Source of the DNA: Magnetococcales bacterium
GTDB taxonomy: Bacteria; Pseudomonadota; Magnetococcia; Magnetococcales; DC0425bin3
Reading direction: 5' to 3'
Assembly (NCBI GenBank): GCA_015228935.1
Contig: JADGCO010000020.1
Location: 1-51,970 of the forward strand
Length of the DNA: 51,970 nucleotides
Below the pieces are notes generated by a model. That model was not told where the DNA came from. It was given only the letters and a program-made list of their open reading frames with translations, and did not search any database. Numbering within the stretch: position 1 is the stretch's first letter; each line of letters opens with the position of its first letter. Of this stretch, positions 1 to 8,120 are shown one piece after another. The translations under genes were made by a program, and so were the position numbers.

Positions 1-59
1 TCCAGGAGGAAGGGCTGTGCCCTTCCTCCTGGTGGGGTTTGGGGCGAAGCCCCAATAAA
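1..59 (+). repeat. Dispersed two-hairpin repeat, copy 1
   Basis: Two adjacent perfect hairpins are visible: a 13-bp stem with a 5-nt loop at 2-32 (arms CCAGGAGGAAGGG and its complement) and a shorter one at 39-55 (TTGGGGC, GAA loop, GCCCCAA). The same block recurs in opposite orientation at 49111-49195 and in a shortened form at 21702-21750. It resembles a REP-type element. The window starts inside or at its edge, so its true left end is unknown. Confidence 0.8.
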
Positions 60-174
60 GTCTTTCTTCCTGATTTGTTTTATCCGAGAGTTTATGGACA
101 GCCTCGGAAAAACTCATGGGTGGTGTTCCTACCCGGCCCGGAATTTTGTCACACATGGATGGCTTGCATCGTTA

Positions 175-1326
175 TCAAGCCAACAAGGTTCGAACGGTCG
201 CGATGACCTGTTCCTGGTCTTTTTCAAGGAGACCTGTCGAACAGGGTAAGGTCAGAATGCGCGGGGCAATCGATTCGCTGACGGGTTGGGGTGTGCGTGG
301 CGCGTGCCGATAGGGAAGCTGTCCGTGGATGGGCTTCCAGAAGGAGCGGGCGGCGACACCGGCCTCTCGAAAAGCTTGATACAATTGTCGAATCGCTGCG
401 CCATCCAGCGTTTCGGGCAGTAGATATCCGGAAAACCAGCAGGCGCTTTCCGCCCACTCCGGCACCGGAAAAGGGGTGATTCCGGGGAGTTCATGACAAA
501 CGGCGTTGTAGCGGGCGCGAATGCGCTGTTTGGCGGCCACCAGGGTGGGCAGGCGTTCCATCTGGGCGCACCCCACGGCGGCCTGGAGATTGGTCAGGCG
601 ATAGTTGAATCCCACCCGGTCATGGTCATACTCTTCGCCATGGCGGGCGGTGGTGGTGAGATGCCGGACCAGGTCCAGCAAGGCCGGATCATCGCCGGCC
701 ACGGCCCCGCCACCGCCACAGGTGATGGTTTTGTTGCCATTGAAGGAAAAAACCGTCAAATCGGCTCCCAATGCCCCAATTGCCCGTCCATGACTGCGTG
801 CCCCCAGGGCTGCCGCGCCGTCGGCCACCACCGGCAAGCCATGCTTTCGTGCCAGGGCCACGATGGCATCCATGTCTGCCGGCGTTCCCAGGACATGGAC
901 CGGCATGATGGCGGCCACCCGGCGTCCGGTGGGTTTATGGATCACGAGGTTGTCTCCCCGGCGTTCCGTGCGTTGGCACAGTTCGATTTCCAGCAATTCC
1001 GGATCCAGATTCCACCCTTCCTGGTCCACGTCCAGCAACCAGGGCAGCGCCCCGCAATGGGCCACGGCATTGGCACTGCCAATGAATGTATAGGACGGCA
1101 GGATCACGAGATCGTCCCGTCCTACCCCGACCGCTGTCAGGGCGGCATGCAGGCCGGTGGTTCCTGCCGAAGTCGCCACGGCCCGTGCCGTCCCGGCGGC
1201 GGCAGCCACCAGGGTTTCAAAACGATCCACAAAGGGTCCTACCGACGACACAAACGTCGATTCCATGCACTCTTGTAAATATTTTGCTTCGTTTCCCGTG
1301 AGATCCGGCACGGCAAGAGGTATCAT
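175..1326 (-). CDS. DegT/DnrJ/EryC1/StrS aminotransferase, LegC-like
   Basis: This 383-aa protein is a PLP-dependent sugar-nucleotide aminotransferase of the DegT/DnrJ/EryC1/StrS family. These enzymes install an amino group on a nucleotide-linked keto sugar for O-antigen, capsule or flagellin glycans. The start MIPLAVPDLTGNE, the VADGAAALGA segment (Asp169, expected to pair with the PLP ring nitrogen) and FNGNKT with the Schiff-base Lys199 followed by a glycine run resemble LegC, the legionaminic-acid branch, but substrate cannot be fixed from sequence. The ATG is preceded by a purine-rich stretch. It is divergent from the TPR-glycosyltransferase gene, with only 38 bp between the two starts, so the two probably share a control region. 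No neuB/legI-type partner lies in the window; it may lie beyond the left edge. Confidence 0.88.
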   Translation of the reverse strand: MIPLAVPDLTGNEAKYLQECMESTFVSSVGPFVDRFETLVAAAAGTARAVATSAGTTGLHAALTAVGVGRDDLVILPSYTFIGSANAVAHCGALPWLLDVDQEGWNLDPELLEIELCQRTERRGDNLVIHKPTGRRVAAIMPVHVLGTPADMDAIVALARKHGLPVVADGAAALGARSHGRAIGALGADLTVFSFNGNKTITCGGGGAVAGDDPALLDLVRHLTTTARHGEEYDHDRVGFNYRLTNLQAAVGCAQMERLPTLVAAKQRIRARYNAVCHELPGITPFPVPEWAESACWFSGYLLPETLDGAAIRQLYQAFREAGVAARSFWKPIHGQLPYRHAPRTPQPVSESIAPRILTLPCSTGLLEKDQEQVIATVRTLLA

Positions 1327-1364
1327 GACCTTTTCCCCTGATTCGGCTCGCTGAATGGTCGCGC

Positions 1365-2843
1365 ATGGACTCTGCCACGCTCAAAAATCTTTTGGCCCAG
1401 GGAATAAATTCGCAAAAAGCAGGCCAACATCAGGAAGCCGTGACCCTCTTCCACTCCATTCTCAAAGAGGTTCCCGGACATCCCTATGCCTGTTATTTCC
1501 TTGGCTTGTCGCTCATGGAGACCGGGGATCCGGACCGGGCCATGGAGGTACTCAGCCGGGCCATCGTCGGTTATCCCGAGGAGGCCCTGTTCCATCAGGC
1601 CCTTGGGACCCTGCTCCAGAAACAGGGTCTTTACCACCCTGCCCTGGAACGGTTGCACGACGCCATCCGCCTCGCTCCGCAGGATGCGAATAATTATTTC
1701 CTGGCTGGCGACGCCCACATGGATCTGGGGCAATTGCCGGAAGCCACCACCCGGTTTCGGGAGGCTTTGCGCCTGCAACCGGATTTCAAGGAAGCCGCCG
1801 TCAATCTTGGTTTGTGCCTGAAGGCTTTGGGGGATCTCGATGCGGCCCTGGGTCTTTTTGACTTTGCCCTGACCCTGGATGCCGATCATCTGCCGGCCCA
1901 GCTCAACCGTGCCCTGACCCTGCTCATGGCCGAGCGGTATGCCGAAGGGTGGCAGGCCTACGCTTGTCGTTTTCATCTGCCCGAGATTCGGGAACAGATG
2001 CAACGCCTTCCGGCGGATCTTCCTCTCTGGCGGGGCGAACCCCTGATCGGCAAAAAACTCCTCGTCGTCGCCGAGCAGGGATTTGGTGACAATATTCAGT
2101 TTGTCCGCTACCTGCCCCTGGTCAAGCAGCTTGGGGGGGAAACGCTCCTGGAGTGCCCCGTTGTTCTGGAATCCCTGTTTCGGCAGCTTCCCGGCATCGA
2201 CGCTTTCACGAATCGCATCCACGTTGCCCAGGATGGTCAGGGGTGTGATTATTATTGTCCATTATTGAGTCTGCCCGGCTTGTTGGGTACGACCCCCGCT
2301 ACCATTCCGGCCTCGGTACCCTATCTCCATCCAGATCCGGAATTGCTCGAACTCTGGCGTCCCCGCATTCCTGGGGAGGGTTTCAGGGTGGGGCTTTTCT
2401 GGGAGGGAAAGCCCCTGCACCGCAACGATCTGGCCCGGCGGCGCTCCTGCCGTCCCAAAGACCTGGAACCTTTGCTGGCCTTGCCGGGAATCACCTTTTT
2501 CAGTTTTCAGATGGCCGATTCGACTGCGCCGACCCGTTTTCGAGCCAAGGTGAAGCAACCCATCGACCTGGCGGAACATTTTACCAATTTTGCCGAGACT
2601 GCTTCGGCCCTTTCCCTGATGGATCTTTTGATCACCATCGACACCTCCATGGCCCACCTGGCCGGAGCCATGGGCAAGCCCGTCTGGCTTCTGACCCCGT
2701 TTGCCCCGGATTGGCGCTGGCGTCTTTATGGCTCCGACAATCCCTGGTATCCCACCATGACCCTGTTCCGCCAACAACAACCCGGACGCTGGGATCAACC
2801 TGTCCAGGAGATGGTTGAATGTTTGCAAACCCGAAAAGCATGA
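1365..2843 (+). CDS. TPR protein with glycosyltransferase-like C-terminal domain
   Basis: This 492-aa protein has a chain of tetratricopeptide repeats (about residues 5-205, with recurring A..LF...L and P.....L elements). A C-terminal domain follows (about 225-490) resembling the GT9/GT41-like fold of heptosyltransferase or O-GlcNAc-transferase-like bacterial proteins, with GDNIQFVRYLPL and, near the end, an IDTSMAHLAGAMGKPVW nucleotide-sugar-binding-type segment. No signal peptide is seen, so it is cytoplasmic. It likely transfers a sugar to a protein or glycan acceptor; the acceptor is unknown. The gene overlaps the following acyl-AMP ligase by 25 bp, and with the LegC-like gene opposite it suggests a surface-glycan cluster. 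The ATG lacks a strong Shine-Dalgarno sequence. Confidence 0.8.
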   Translation: MDSATLKNLLAQGINSQKAGQHQEAVTLFHSILKEVPGHPYACYFLGLSLMETGDPDRAMEVLSRAIVGYPEEALFHQALGTLLQKQGLYHPALERLHDAIRLAPQDANNYFLAGDAHMDLGQLPEATTRFREALRLQPDFKEAAVNLGLCLKALGDLDAALGLFDFALTLDADHLPAQLNRALTLLMAERYAEGWQAYACRFHLPEIREQMQRLPADLPLWRGEPLIGKKLLVVAEQGFGDNIQFVRYLPLVKQLGGETLLECPVVLESLFRQLPGIDAFTNRIHVAQDGQGCDYYCPLLSLPGLLGTTPATIPASVPYLHPDPELLELWRPRIPGEGFRVGLFWEGKPLHRNDLARRRSCRPKDLEPLLALPGITFFSFQMADSTAPTRFRAKVKQPIDLAEHFTNFAETASALSLMDLLITIDTSMAHLAGAMGKPVWLLTPFAPDWRWRLYGSDNPWYPTMTLFRQQQPGRWDQPVQEMVECLQTRKA

Positions 2844-4480
2844 GTGTTCCCACAATCACATCCATCGTTCAGGAACATGGACAGCAGTTTCCGGAGAAAA
2901 TTTTCTGCCGCCTGTTACAGGAAGGGAGTGAGACAACCCTGACCTATGGTGCCTTGCTGGAGCGGGCCGGGTCTTTTGCCGGACTGTATCAGGCCCATGG
3001 TGCCCTGCCCGGAGAGATCATTCCCATTTTTCTGCCCCACAGCCTGGATCTTTACCCGGCCTTTCTGGGAGCCATGTTGGCCGGCTGCATTCCCTCTTTC
3101 ATGCCGCCTTTGACCGTCAAACAAGAACCCGGACTTTACTGGGAAGCGCATCAAAAACTGTTGCAGCGCATGGAAATACGCCTGCTGCTCGCCGACCAGC
3201 GGTTGGCCGATGATGCGGATAAACTGCACTTTCCCCGCGACAAAATCCTCCAACCCGGACAGGCGCAAACGTTGACCCAGCCACCGGTTGCGGTCACCCG
3301 TCAGGCCGAAGAGATTGCCTTTTTGCAGCACAGTTCCGGGACAACCGGCCTGAAAAAAGGGGTGGCCCTTTCCCATGCAGCCGTGTTGCGGCAGGCCGCC
3401 GCTTATCGTCGGGCGATTGACCTCGGCCCGGAAGATGTTGTCGCTTCCTGGTTGCCTCTTTACCATGACATGGGGTTGCTGGCCTGTTTCATTATTCCCC
3501 TGCTGGCCGGGGCGACCCTGGTGACCATGGACCCGTTGGCGTGGGTCATCCACCCCGAATCGTTGTTCGAGGCCGTGGAACAGCATCGTTGCACGCATCT
3601 CTGGATGCCCAATTTTGCCTTTCACCATCTCTGTCGCACGGTGGATCCTGCCCGACGCTCGTTTGATTTATCAAGCCTGAAGGCCATCATCAATTGTTCG
3701 GAGCCGTGCAAGGCGGAAACCTTTGCCTTGTTCAGCCGGACTTTTGCCCCATTCGGCATCACGCCGGAAAAATTGCAGATCAGTTACGCCATGGCCGAAA
3801 CCGTCTTTGCCGCCACGCAAACCCCCCTGGGCAAAGCCGTACAACCCCTGGCCGTCGATCAACAATCCCTGCTCGAACAATCATGTTATCATCCACCCTC
3901 GGATTCCCGCCCAATCCAATACCTGATGCCGGTCGGAGCCACCCTGGAAGGATTGGCAATCTGCATCATGGCAGCGGATACGCCTTTGGCGGATGGACAG
4001 ATTGGTGAGGTGGCCATCCGGGGCGATTTTCTTTTTTCAGGCTATTTCAGGCTGCCCGAGATGACCGCCCAGCGACTCAGGAATGGCTGGTATCATACCC
4101 GGGATTGTGGCTTCATCCTGAATGGGGAACTCTACATTACGGGTCGCCAGGATGACCTTTTGATCATTCATGGCAAAAATATTTATGCCCACGATGTGGA
4201 GCAGGCCATCAACCCCATACCCGGCATCAAACCGGGGCGGGTCGTCGCCGTCGCCCGATTTGACCCGCTCCTGGGCAGTCAGGAGCTGATCATCCTGGCC
4301 GAAACCATCACGACCGAGGCCGAAGTTCATAAAAAAATCAAAAAAGAGATCGCCGCCACCCTGGGTGCGATCTTCAACATCACCTCCCCAAAAATCCGGT
4401 TGGTGGCCCAGGGGTGGCTGGTCAAAACCACAAGTGGCAAGATCAGCCGGGAGAAAAATTTGGAGAAATTGAATCAATAA
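2819..4480 (+). CDS. Fatty-acyl-AMP ligase-like AMP-binding protein
   Basis: This 553-aa member of the adenylate-forming (ANL) superfamily activates a carboxylic acid with ATP. The P-loop SSGTTGLKKG lies at about 172-181, YHDMGLL at about 215, and SYAMAETVFA follows, a combination resembling fatty-acyl-AMP ligases (FAAL). The C-terminal SGKISR contains the conserved Lys541 needed for adenylation. The ATG at 2819 has AGGAG eight bases upstream, inside the 3' end of the preceding gene, and is preferred over the ATG at 2840, which would give an ATGA overlap. Either way the two genes are translationally coupled. FAALs usually hand the acyl group to a carrier protein or PKS; none is present nearby, so the acceptor is unknown. 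Confidence 0.85.
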   Translation: MFANPKSMSVPTITSIVQEHGQQFPEKIFCRLLQEGSETTLTYGALLERAGSFAGLYQAHGALPGEIIPIFLPHSLDLYPAFLGAMLAGCIPSFMPPLTVKQEPGLYWEAHQKLLQRMEIRLLLADQRLADDADKLHFPRDKILQPGQAQTLTQPPVAVTRQAEEIAFLQHSSGTTGLKKGVALSHAAVLRQAAAYRRAIDLGPEDVVASWLPLYHDMGLLACFIIPLLAGATLVTMDPLAWVIHPESLFEAVEQHRCTHLWMPNFAFHHLCRTVDPARRSFDLSSLKAIINCSEPCKAETFALFSRTFAPFGITPEKLQISYAMAETVFAATQTPLGKAVQPLAVDQQSLLEQSCYHPPSDSRPIQYLMPVGATLEGLAICIMAADTPLADGQIGEVAIRGDFLFSGYFRLPEMTAQRLRNGWYHTRDCGFILNGELYITGRQDDLLIIHGKNIYAHDVEQAINPIPGIKPGRVVAVARFDPLLGSQELIILAETITTEAEVHKKIKKEIAATLGAIFNITSPKIRLVAQGWLVKTTSGKISREKNLEKLNQ

Positions 4481-4561
4481 ATTGTTCCTGTTTTTCTGCG
4501 TCAAGTGTAAAATAGTGGGTTGGACAGCGTTTATCAAAGTTTACCATGTTGAGTAAAAAAT

Positions 4562-5263
4562 ATGAATATACCTACACCGGTTGCTAACGATGCGGCGATT
4601 CATTTATTAAACAATATCGCAGAATTCAAGCCTGGCATGCCAGTTTATGATATTCATGTTGAAGGGTGGAAAGCAAAAATCAGAAGATTGTATCGAGAAA
4701 ACAAAACAGACAGAACCAATTTTCATATTGTACTTGGAATGTCGGCTTTGCATCAAAAAGATGAGCAGGAGGCTTACAATAATCTAAGAAGCGCAATTCA
4801 ACTAAAGCATAATTCTTGGTATGTTCATCAGTGTTATTTAATTATGCTTTTTGCTTTCGGGCGCATAGAAGATGTGGTGGATCACATACTTCTTGTTCGT
4901 GATAGTTTTCCAATGGAGGGACATTCTATTTATAATTGGTTATTAAATACAGGGTATATAGATAATGAAAAATTAGGAAATCATCTATTTCCTAACGTGT
5001 GCAAGCTGGCGCATATATGCAAGAGGAACAATATACTTTTGAGTATGGTTAAGCTTGGGCATTTAGAAGATGATCACGACAGGTGGTTTAGGTATAGTTT
5101 TCTACTAAATGAATCACCAGAGACGACAAGGAAAATTCAGGAAGAATGGCATGATTTTATGATTGATCAAGATATTAATGTTCTTGGAGATCATAAAATT
5201 AGTATTAGCGTTGAATCTACTGATCTGTCAGTAAAAATGGTGTCTGATCAATACCATTATTAG
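4562..5263 (+). CDS. Hypothetical protein upstream of a HEPN gene
   Basis: This 233-aa protein is not recognised as a known family. Helix-rich segments such as HIVLGMSALHQKDEQEAYNN and the following RSAIQLKHNSWYVHQCYLIM look like two or three tetratricopeptide-like helical hairpins (about residues 58-110). The remainder is polar and mixed. No signal peptide or membrane helix is seen. The coding sequence is much richer in A+T than the flanking glycan genes, indicating acquisition. It ends 10 bp before the HEPN gene and probably forms an operon with it. It could be a scaffold, substrate sensor or antitoxin for the HEPN protein, but that is inference from position only. Confidence 0.75.
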   Translation: MNIPTPVANDAAIHLLNNIAEFKPGMPVYDIHVEGWKAKIRRLYRENKTDRTNFHIVLGMSALHQKDEQEAYNNLRSAIQLKHNSWYVHQCYLIMLFAFGRIEDVVDHILLVRDSFPMEGHSIYNWLLNTGYIDNEKLGNHLFPNVCKLAHICKRNNILLSMVKLGHLEDDHDRWFRYSFLLNESPETTRKIQEEWHDFMIDQDINVLGDHKISISVESTDLSVKMVSDQYHY

Positions 5264-5273
5264 GAAAATAATA

Positions 5274-5678
5274 GTGAAACCGTCTGAATTTCTTAAGCAT
5301 GCAGAAAAAATATTTGAAATGAAAGGTGATGAAGCTGCGATGCGTAGCGCATGTAGCCGTGCATATTATGCGGCTTATCATTCTTGCAGAATCCTTATGA
5401 GGTATATAGATGCCAAACCATATAATACAGAAACGGGAGAGCATCAGAAACTTATAAGCCATTTTACTAATTGCATATCTCTTTCCGAGCCTATGAACAC
5501 AAAGGATAATGTTAAATCAATAAAGAAAATCGGACATATGCTGGGAGATTGCCGAAATTTACGACATGATGCTGATTATCATTTAGAAAGTGTCTTTTTA
5601 GAGGTAAATGCCGAGTCGGTTATTGTGAACGCGCAAAATATCATCAATAAAATAAAAGAGTTAAATTCAAGCAGGTAG
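5274..5678 (+). CDS. HEPN domain protein
   Basis: This 134-aa protein has the two-part signature of HEPN domains: an N-terminal helix SRAYYAAYHSCR (about residues 26-37) and a C-terminal RHDADYHL segment (about 101-108). HEPN proteins are often RNases acting as toxins or defence effectors, although some are inactive helpers. The start is a GTG at 5274 with AGGAA seven bases upstream. It follows the 233-aa unknown gene by 10 bp, in the same A+T-rich composition. No nucleotidyltransferase (MNT) antitoxin partner is adjacent, so the upstream protein may take that place. The HEPN fold is seen with good confidence; RNase activity is inferred only. Confidence 0.82.
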   Translation: MKPSEFLKHAEKIFEMKGDEAAMRSACSRAYYAAYHSCRILMRYIDAKPYNTETGEHQKLISHFTNCISLSEPMNTKDNVKSIKKIGHMLGDCRNLRHDADYHLESVFLEVNAESVIVNAQNIINKIKELNSSR

Positions 5679-5706
5679 TGCTGAATTCAAGGTTGTGGTA
5701 TCAATT

Positions 5707-5931
5707 TCAGGCCTTGATCGTTATTTTGGCCACAGGGTGAAATATCCGCTCTCCTGCTGTAAATTCAGGATCAAGACGCAAGGTGACAATCTCCCTGGTT
5801 CGTGGCGCGACAAGCCGGGCATTTGCGAACCAATGGGCCTCGGGCATAAAGGTATCAGGATCAGCAGTGATGGAGGATTCTATTTCGGTGTCGGTCATTG
5901 GTTCTACCGATTGAGGCAATTCGTGTGGCAT
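5707..5931 (-). CDS. BrnA-like antitoxin, apparently shortened
   Basis: This 74-aa protein resembles the BrnA antitoxin family in its middle: an acidic N-terminus, EAHWFANARLVAP, then VTLRLDPE as the start of a ribbon-helix-helix domain. In BrnA that strand is followed by two helices. Here the sequence instead runs GERIFHPVAKITIKA and stops, so the DNA-binding part seems lost or replaced. The ATG at 5931 is four bases after the stop of the upstream RHH gene, implying one operon. No BrnT toxin is adjacent. It may be a decaying or repurposed antitoxin. Gene reality is moderately supported by the conserved segment and the spacing. Confidence 0.5.
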   Translation of the reverse strand: MPHELPQSVEPMTDTEIESSITADPDTFMPEAHWFANARLVAPRTREIVTLRLDPEFTAGERIFHPVAKITIKA

Positions 5932-5935
5932 GGAT

Positions 5936-6193
5936 TTAATCTTCACTGGTTCCAGTCCTTCTTGCGCTAAATCCAAGCTCTTGGACAAATTCATCCAAAG
6001 AGACTCCTCCCCCATCCCGTTCATATTCCTCCAGGGCAAGGCGAGCTGCGGCGATGTCTTGTCGATCCTCTTCCATTTCCTGCAAATACCGCTCAATGGC
6101 ATGCACCACCAACTCGGTGATGGTCCCACCGGTCTCTTCCACCATCGCATGTAACTGTTTTTCCATGGTGTCTGGCAACGTGACAGCAAGCAC
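5936..6193 (-). CDS. Ribbon-helix-helix antitoxin-like protein
   Basis: This 85-aa protein begins MLAVTLPDTMEKQLHAMVEE, a ribbon-helix-helix strand-helix start, followed by GGTITELVVHAIERYLQEME as the second helix. Its tail, ALEEYERDGGGVSLDEFV, is typical of RelB/ParD-type antitoxins, where the C-terminus binds a toxin. The start is GTG with AGGAAG about eight bases upstream. In such operons a RelE/ParE toxin normally follows, but here the next gene is the short BrnA-like protein and no toxin is present, so this looks like an orphan antitoxin. It may autoregulate the short operon by binding its own promoter. Confidence 0.72.
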   Translation of the reverse strand: MLAVTLPDTMEKQLHAMVEETGGTITELVVHAIERYLQEMEEDRQDIAAARLALEEYERDGGGVSLDEFVQELGFSARRTGTSED

Positions 6194-6270
6194 GATTCAT
6201 TCTTCCTGGCTGGCGTGAAACCCATTTGGTGCGAAGATAGCACATTTTTTTCATTCGTTCTGTACTCCAT

Positions 6271-6757
6271 GAGGTTTGCACAGGATGTCCCCGGTTTGAA
6301 AGAAGTAATTTAGGCAATTTGCAGTTTTTCTTGTTAATATTAAATTATATTAATAATTATATGCATCCAATGTTGGATTTTCAGCGCGATTTTTTTGATT
6401 TTGCTTTCGTTCAATATATTGAAATTGTTAGATATTATTGCATAATTTTATTGCGCGACGCAATTCATTGGTTACAAATGGTTTATAGTTTAATAATTTT
6501 TATTTGTAAGATTAAATTTTTGTTGCAAATGCAATTATTATTTGGTAATCTAAATCAAATACTAGATTATTTAGTTAATAAGGTTTTTCAGTAGTGTTCT
6601 CTCTGTATAAGGTTTAATCTATGGGTGTGGTTTTTTATATATGAGAAAGCCTGTTTTTCTAATGGTCTAGGTGGTATGTTATTAAATACATTTAATTTTT
6701 TTCCGGGTTTAGAAGTTTCTCTGTTTGTCATGTGTCCAACGTTATGGAGATTCAATT
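6271..6757. other. A+T-rich region without a convincing gene
   Basis: About 490 bp between the GTG of the antitoxin operon and the HEPN-like gene. It is very rich in A+T and holds an open frame of 91 codons at 6319-6594 with no Shine-Dalgarno sequence and a composition expected of random A+T-rich DNA. It probably contains the promoters of the two divergent transcription units. No repeat or RNA structure was recognised. Confidence 0.5.
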
Positions 6758-7357
6758 ATGGCATCTGCCTTTACTCATATATTTGAGAACTTTGATAAAA
6801 CTCTTGACAGTGCAACGATAGATTTGTTCAGGATGTCTTTTGAAGGCTCATTAAAGCATCGTGAGGATGATTTGGTAAATGAGTTATCATCTCTTACCAA
6901 AGACAACTATGAAGATCATCCGGATATAAATGGTTACGAAATGCACCTTGAGGATTTAATAGGTGAAGTTTATACAGTAAGAAAACTTGGTTATGAGCTA
7001 TGCGTGGTTGCCCTGTATAAACAGATTGAAATTCACTGCAAAAAAGTAGTAAAACATAGTGGGTTATATGGTGATAAACAGACGTTAAATATGCGTGAAC
7101 TAGAGAAAATGCTTCCTTTTAAATTTAATGTGCTTCCAGAATTTTCGGCATATGAGGAGCTGCGCCTACTTAATAACATCATAAAACATAATGGTTGTGT
7201 GACAGCAATGTTGGCTAAAAAACTCTCGTCATGGAAAAGAGACGCGGAATTAACCGATCTTGATAAAAGCTATGACCGACTCTTGCCACTTGTCAAACTG
7301 TTTGTGAAAGGGTTTGCATTAGAGATTCATAAAATTGCAAAAACAAGCAATAAATAG
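6758..7357 (+). CDS. HEPN-like hypothetical protein
   Basis: This 199-aa, entirely helical protein is of uncertain function. A segment ELRLLNNIIKHNG (about residues 143-155) matches the R..N...KH pattern seen in several HEPN-like families, where the Arg and His can form an RNase site. The helix LGYELCVVALYKQIEIHCKK (about 78-97) would be the other half of the fold. The ATG at 6758 has GGAGA seven bases upstream and is chosen over a frame extension to 6725. Base composition matches the A+T-rich island. No partner gene is next to it. The coding call is good; the HEPN assignment is an inference from two motifs. Confidence 0.7.
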   Translation: MASAFTHIFENFDKTLDSATIDLFRMSFEGSLKHREDDLVNELSSLTKDNYEDHPDINGYEMHLEDLIGEVYTVRKLGYELCVVALYKQIEIHCKKVVKHSGLYGDKQTLNMRELEKMLPFKFNVLPEFSAYEELRLLNNIIKHNGCVTAMLAKKLSSWKRDAELTDLDKSYDRLLPLVKLFVKGFALEIHKIAKTSNK

Positions 7358-7516
7358 GAATCCGGAATTTGGGCACTATACCGATTTAACTTTACAGCTA
7401 TAAGGTAAATAGGTGTGGTGTACCAAGATTTATGGAAATGAATGCTCCAGGAAGTTGTCAAATGTGGTTGGTCAGGACATCAGGAAATGCAACCCATTTT
7501 TCCACTTGGCTTTTAA

Positions 7517-7987
7517 TCACGGAACCTCCTCGTCTGAAGTGTATTCACACCACGTCTTGATTTTTCGTTTACCATCATAGGGAACCGCCAAACCATCCTT
7601 GATCAGCGAATCACCCAAGTCTATTCCGTCTGCCACGACCCTGGCCACAATGCGAAAGTATTTATCTCGTCCGGTTTCCTTCAGGGTGATGCGTTCTGCT
7701 TTTCCCAGCAACTGTTGTATCCTCTCTTTTGTTTTTATGGCGACCATTTTTTCCATTGGGCACTTGGCACGAATTTCCGGGGCATCAATGCCGCGCATGC
7801 GCACGGGGATGTTTTGCCCCAGAAGAGGATGCACACCAGGAATGTCAAACCGTATGGTGTCTCCATCATAATTGCGCAGATAGATGACGCCTTCCATGTC
7901 ACCATAGGTTTGTTTTCCGTTGCCGGAAAATGCTTTCAGAGATGGGGAAAATATCAATATTTCCAATATGATGATCATGATACGCAT
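7517..7987 (-). CDS. Secreted thermonuclease-like (SNase) protein
   Basis: This 156-aa protein has an N-terminal hydrophobic stretch (MRIMIIILEILIFSPSLKA) likely to be a signal peptide, then a staphylococcal-nuclease domain. Visible motifs are YDGDT (41-44), RMRGIDAPE with Arg63, Asp68 and Glu71 at the positions of catalytic Arg35, Asp40 and Glu43, and KYFR with Arg112 at the position of Arg87. These enzymes cut DNA and RNA in a calcium-dependent way, here in the periplasm or outside. An upstream in-frame ATG at 8005 is possible but would bury the signal sequence. It faces an XRE regulator across two palindromes that may control both. Confidence 0.88.
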   Translation of the reverse strand: MRIMIIILEILIFSPSLKAFSGNGKQTYGDMEGVIYLRNYDGDTIRFDIPGVHPLLGQNIPVRMRGIDAPEIRAKCPMEKMVAIKTKERIQQLLGKAERITLKETGRDKYFRIVARVVADGIDLGDSLIKDGLAVPYDGKRKIKTWCEYTSDEEVP

Positions 7988-8032
7988 TCGAGACCAACCT
8001 TGCAACTGCCGCGAGCCATGGGTCTGGTCTCT

Positions 8033-8053
8033 ATACTAAGGACTCCTTAGTAT
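8033..8053. promoter_or_regulatory. Perfect 21-bp palindrome, probable operator
   Basis: ATACTAAGGA and TCCTTAGTAT flank a single C. It lies 46 bp upstream of the nuclease start and 68 bp upstream of the XRE regulator start. The half-site core CTAAG recurs in a second inverted repeat 34 bp away, which argues for a dimeric regulator, most simply the adjacent XRE protein. Confidence 0.65.
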
Positions 8054-8069
8054 CCTTGCAACAGGTAAA

Positions 8070-8084
8070 CTAAGAAAATCTTAG
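8070..8084. promoter_or_regulatory. Second inverted repeat, probable operator
   Basis: CTAAGA and TCTTAG flank AAA. It shares the CTAAG core with the 21-bp palindrome at 8033-8053, and the centres are about 34 bp apart, close to three helical turns, which would put bound dimers on the same face of the DNA. Confidence 0.55.
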
Positions 8085-8120
8085 CCCACGTCAACGAACA
8101 GGACATGGGCTGGACTGGGG

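Noticed and set aside
6319-6594. A 91-codon hydrophobic open frame in the A+T-rich gap
   Set aside because: No Shine-Dalgarno sequence; residue make-up (Ile, Leu, Tyr, Phe) is what random A+T-rich DNA gives.
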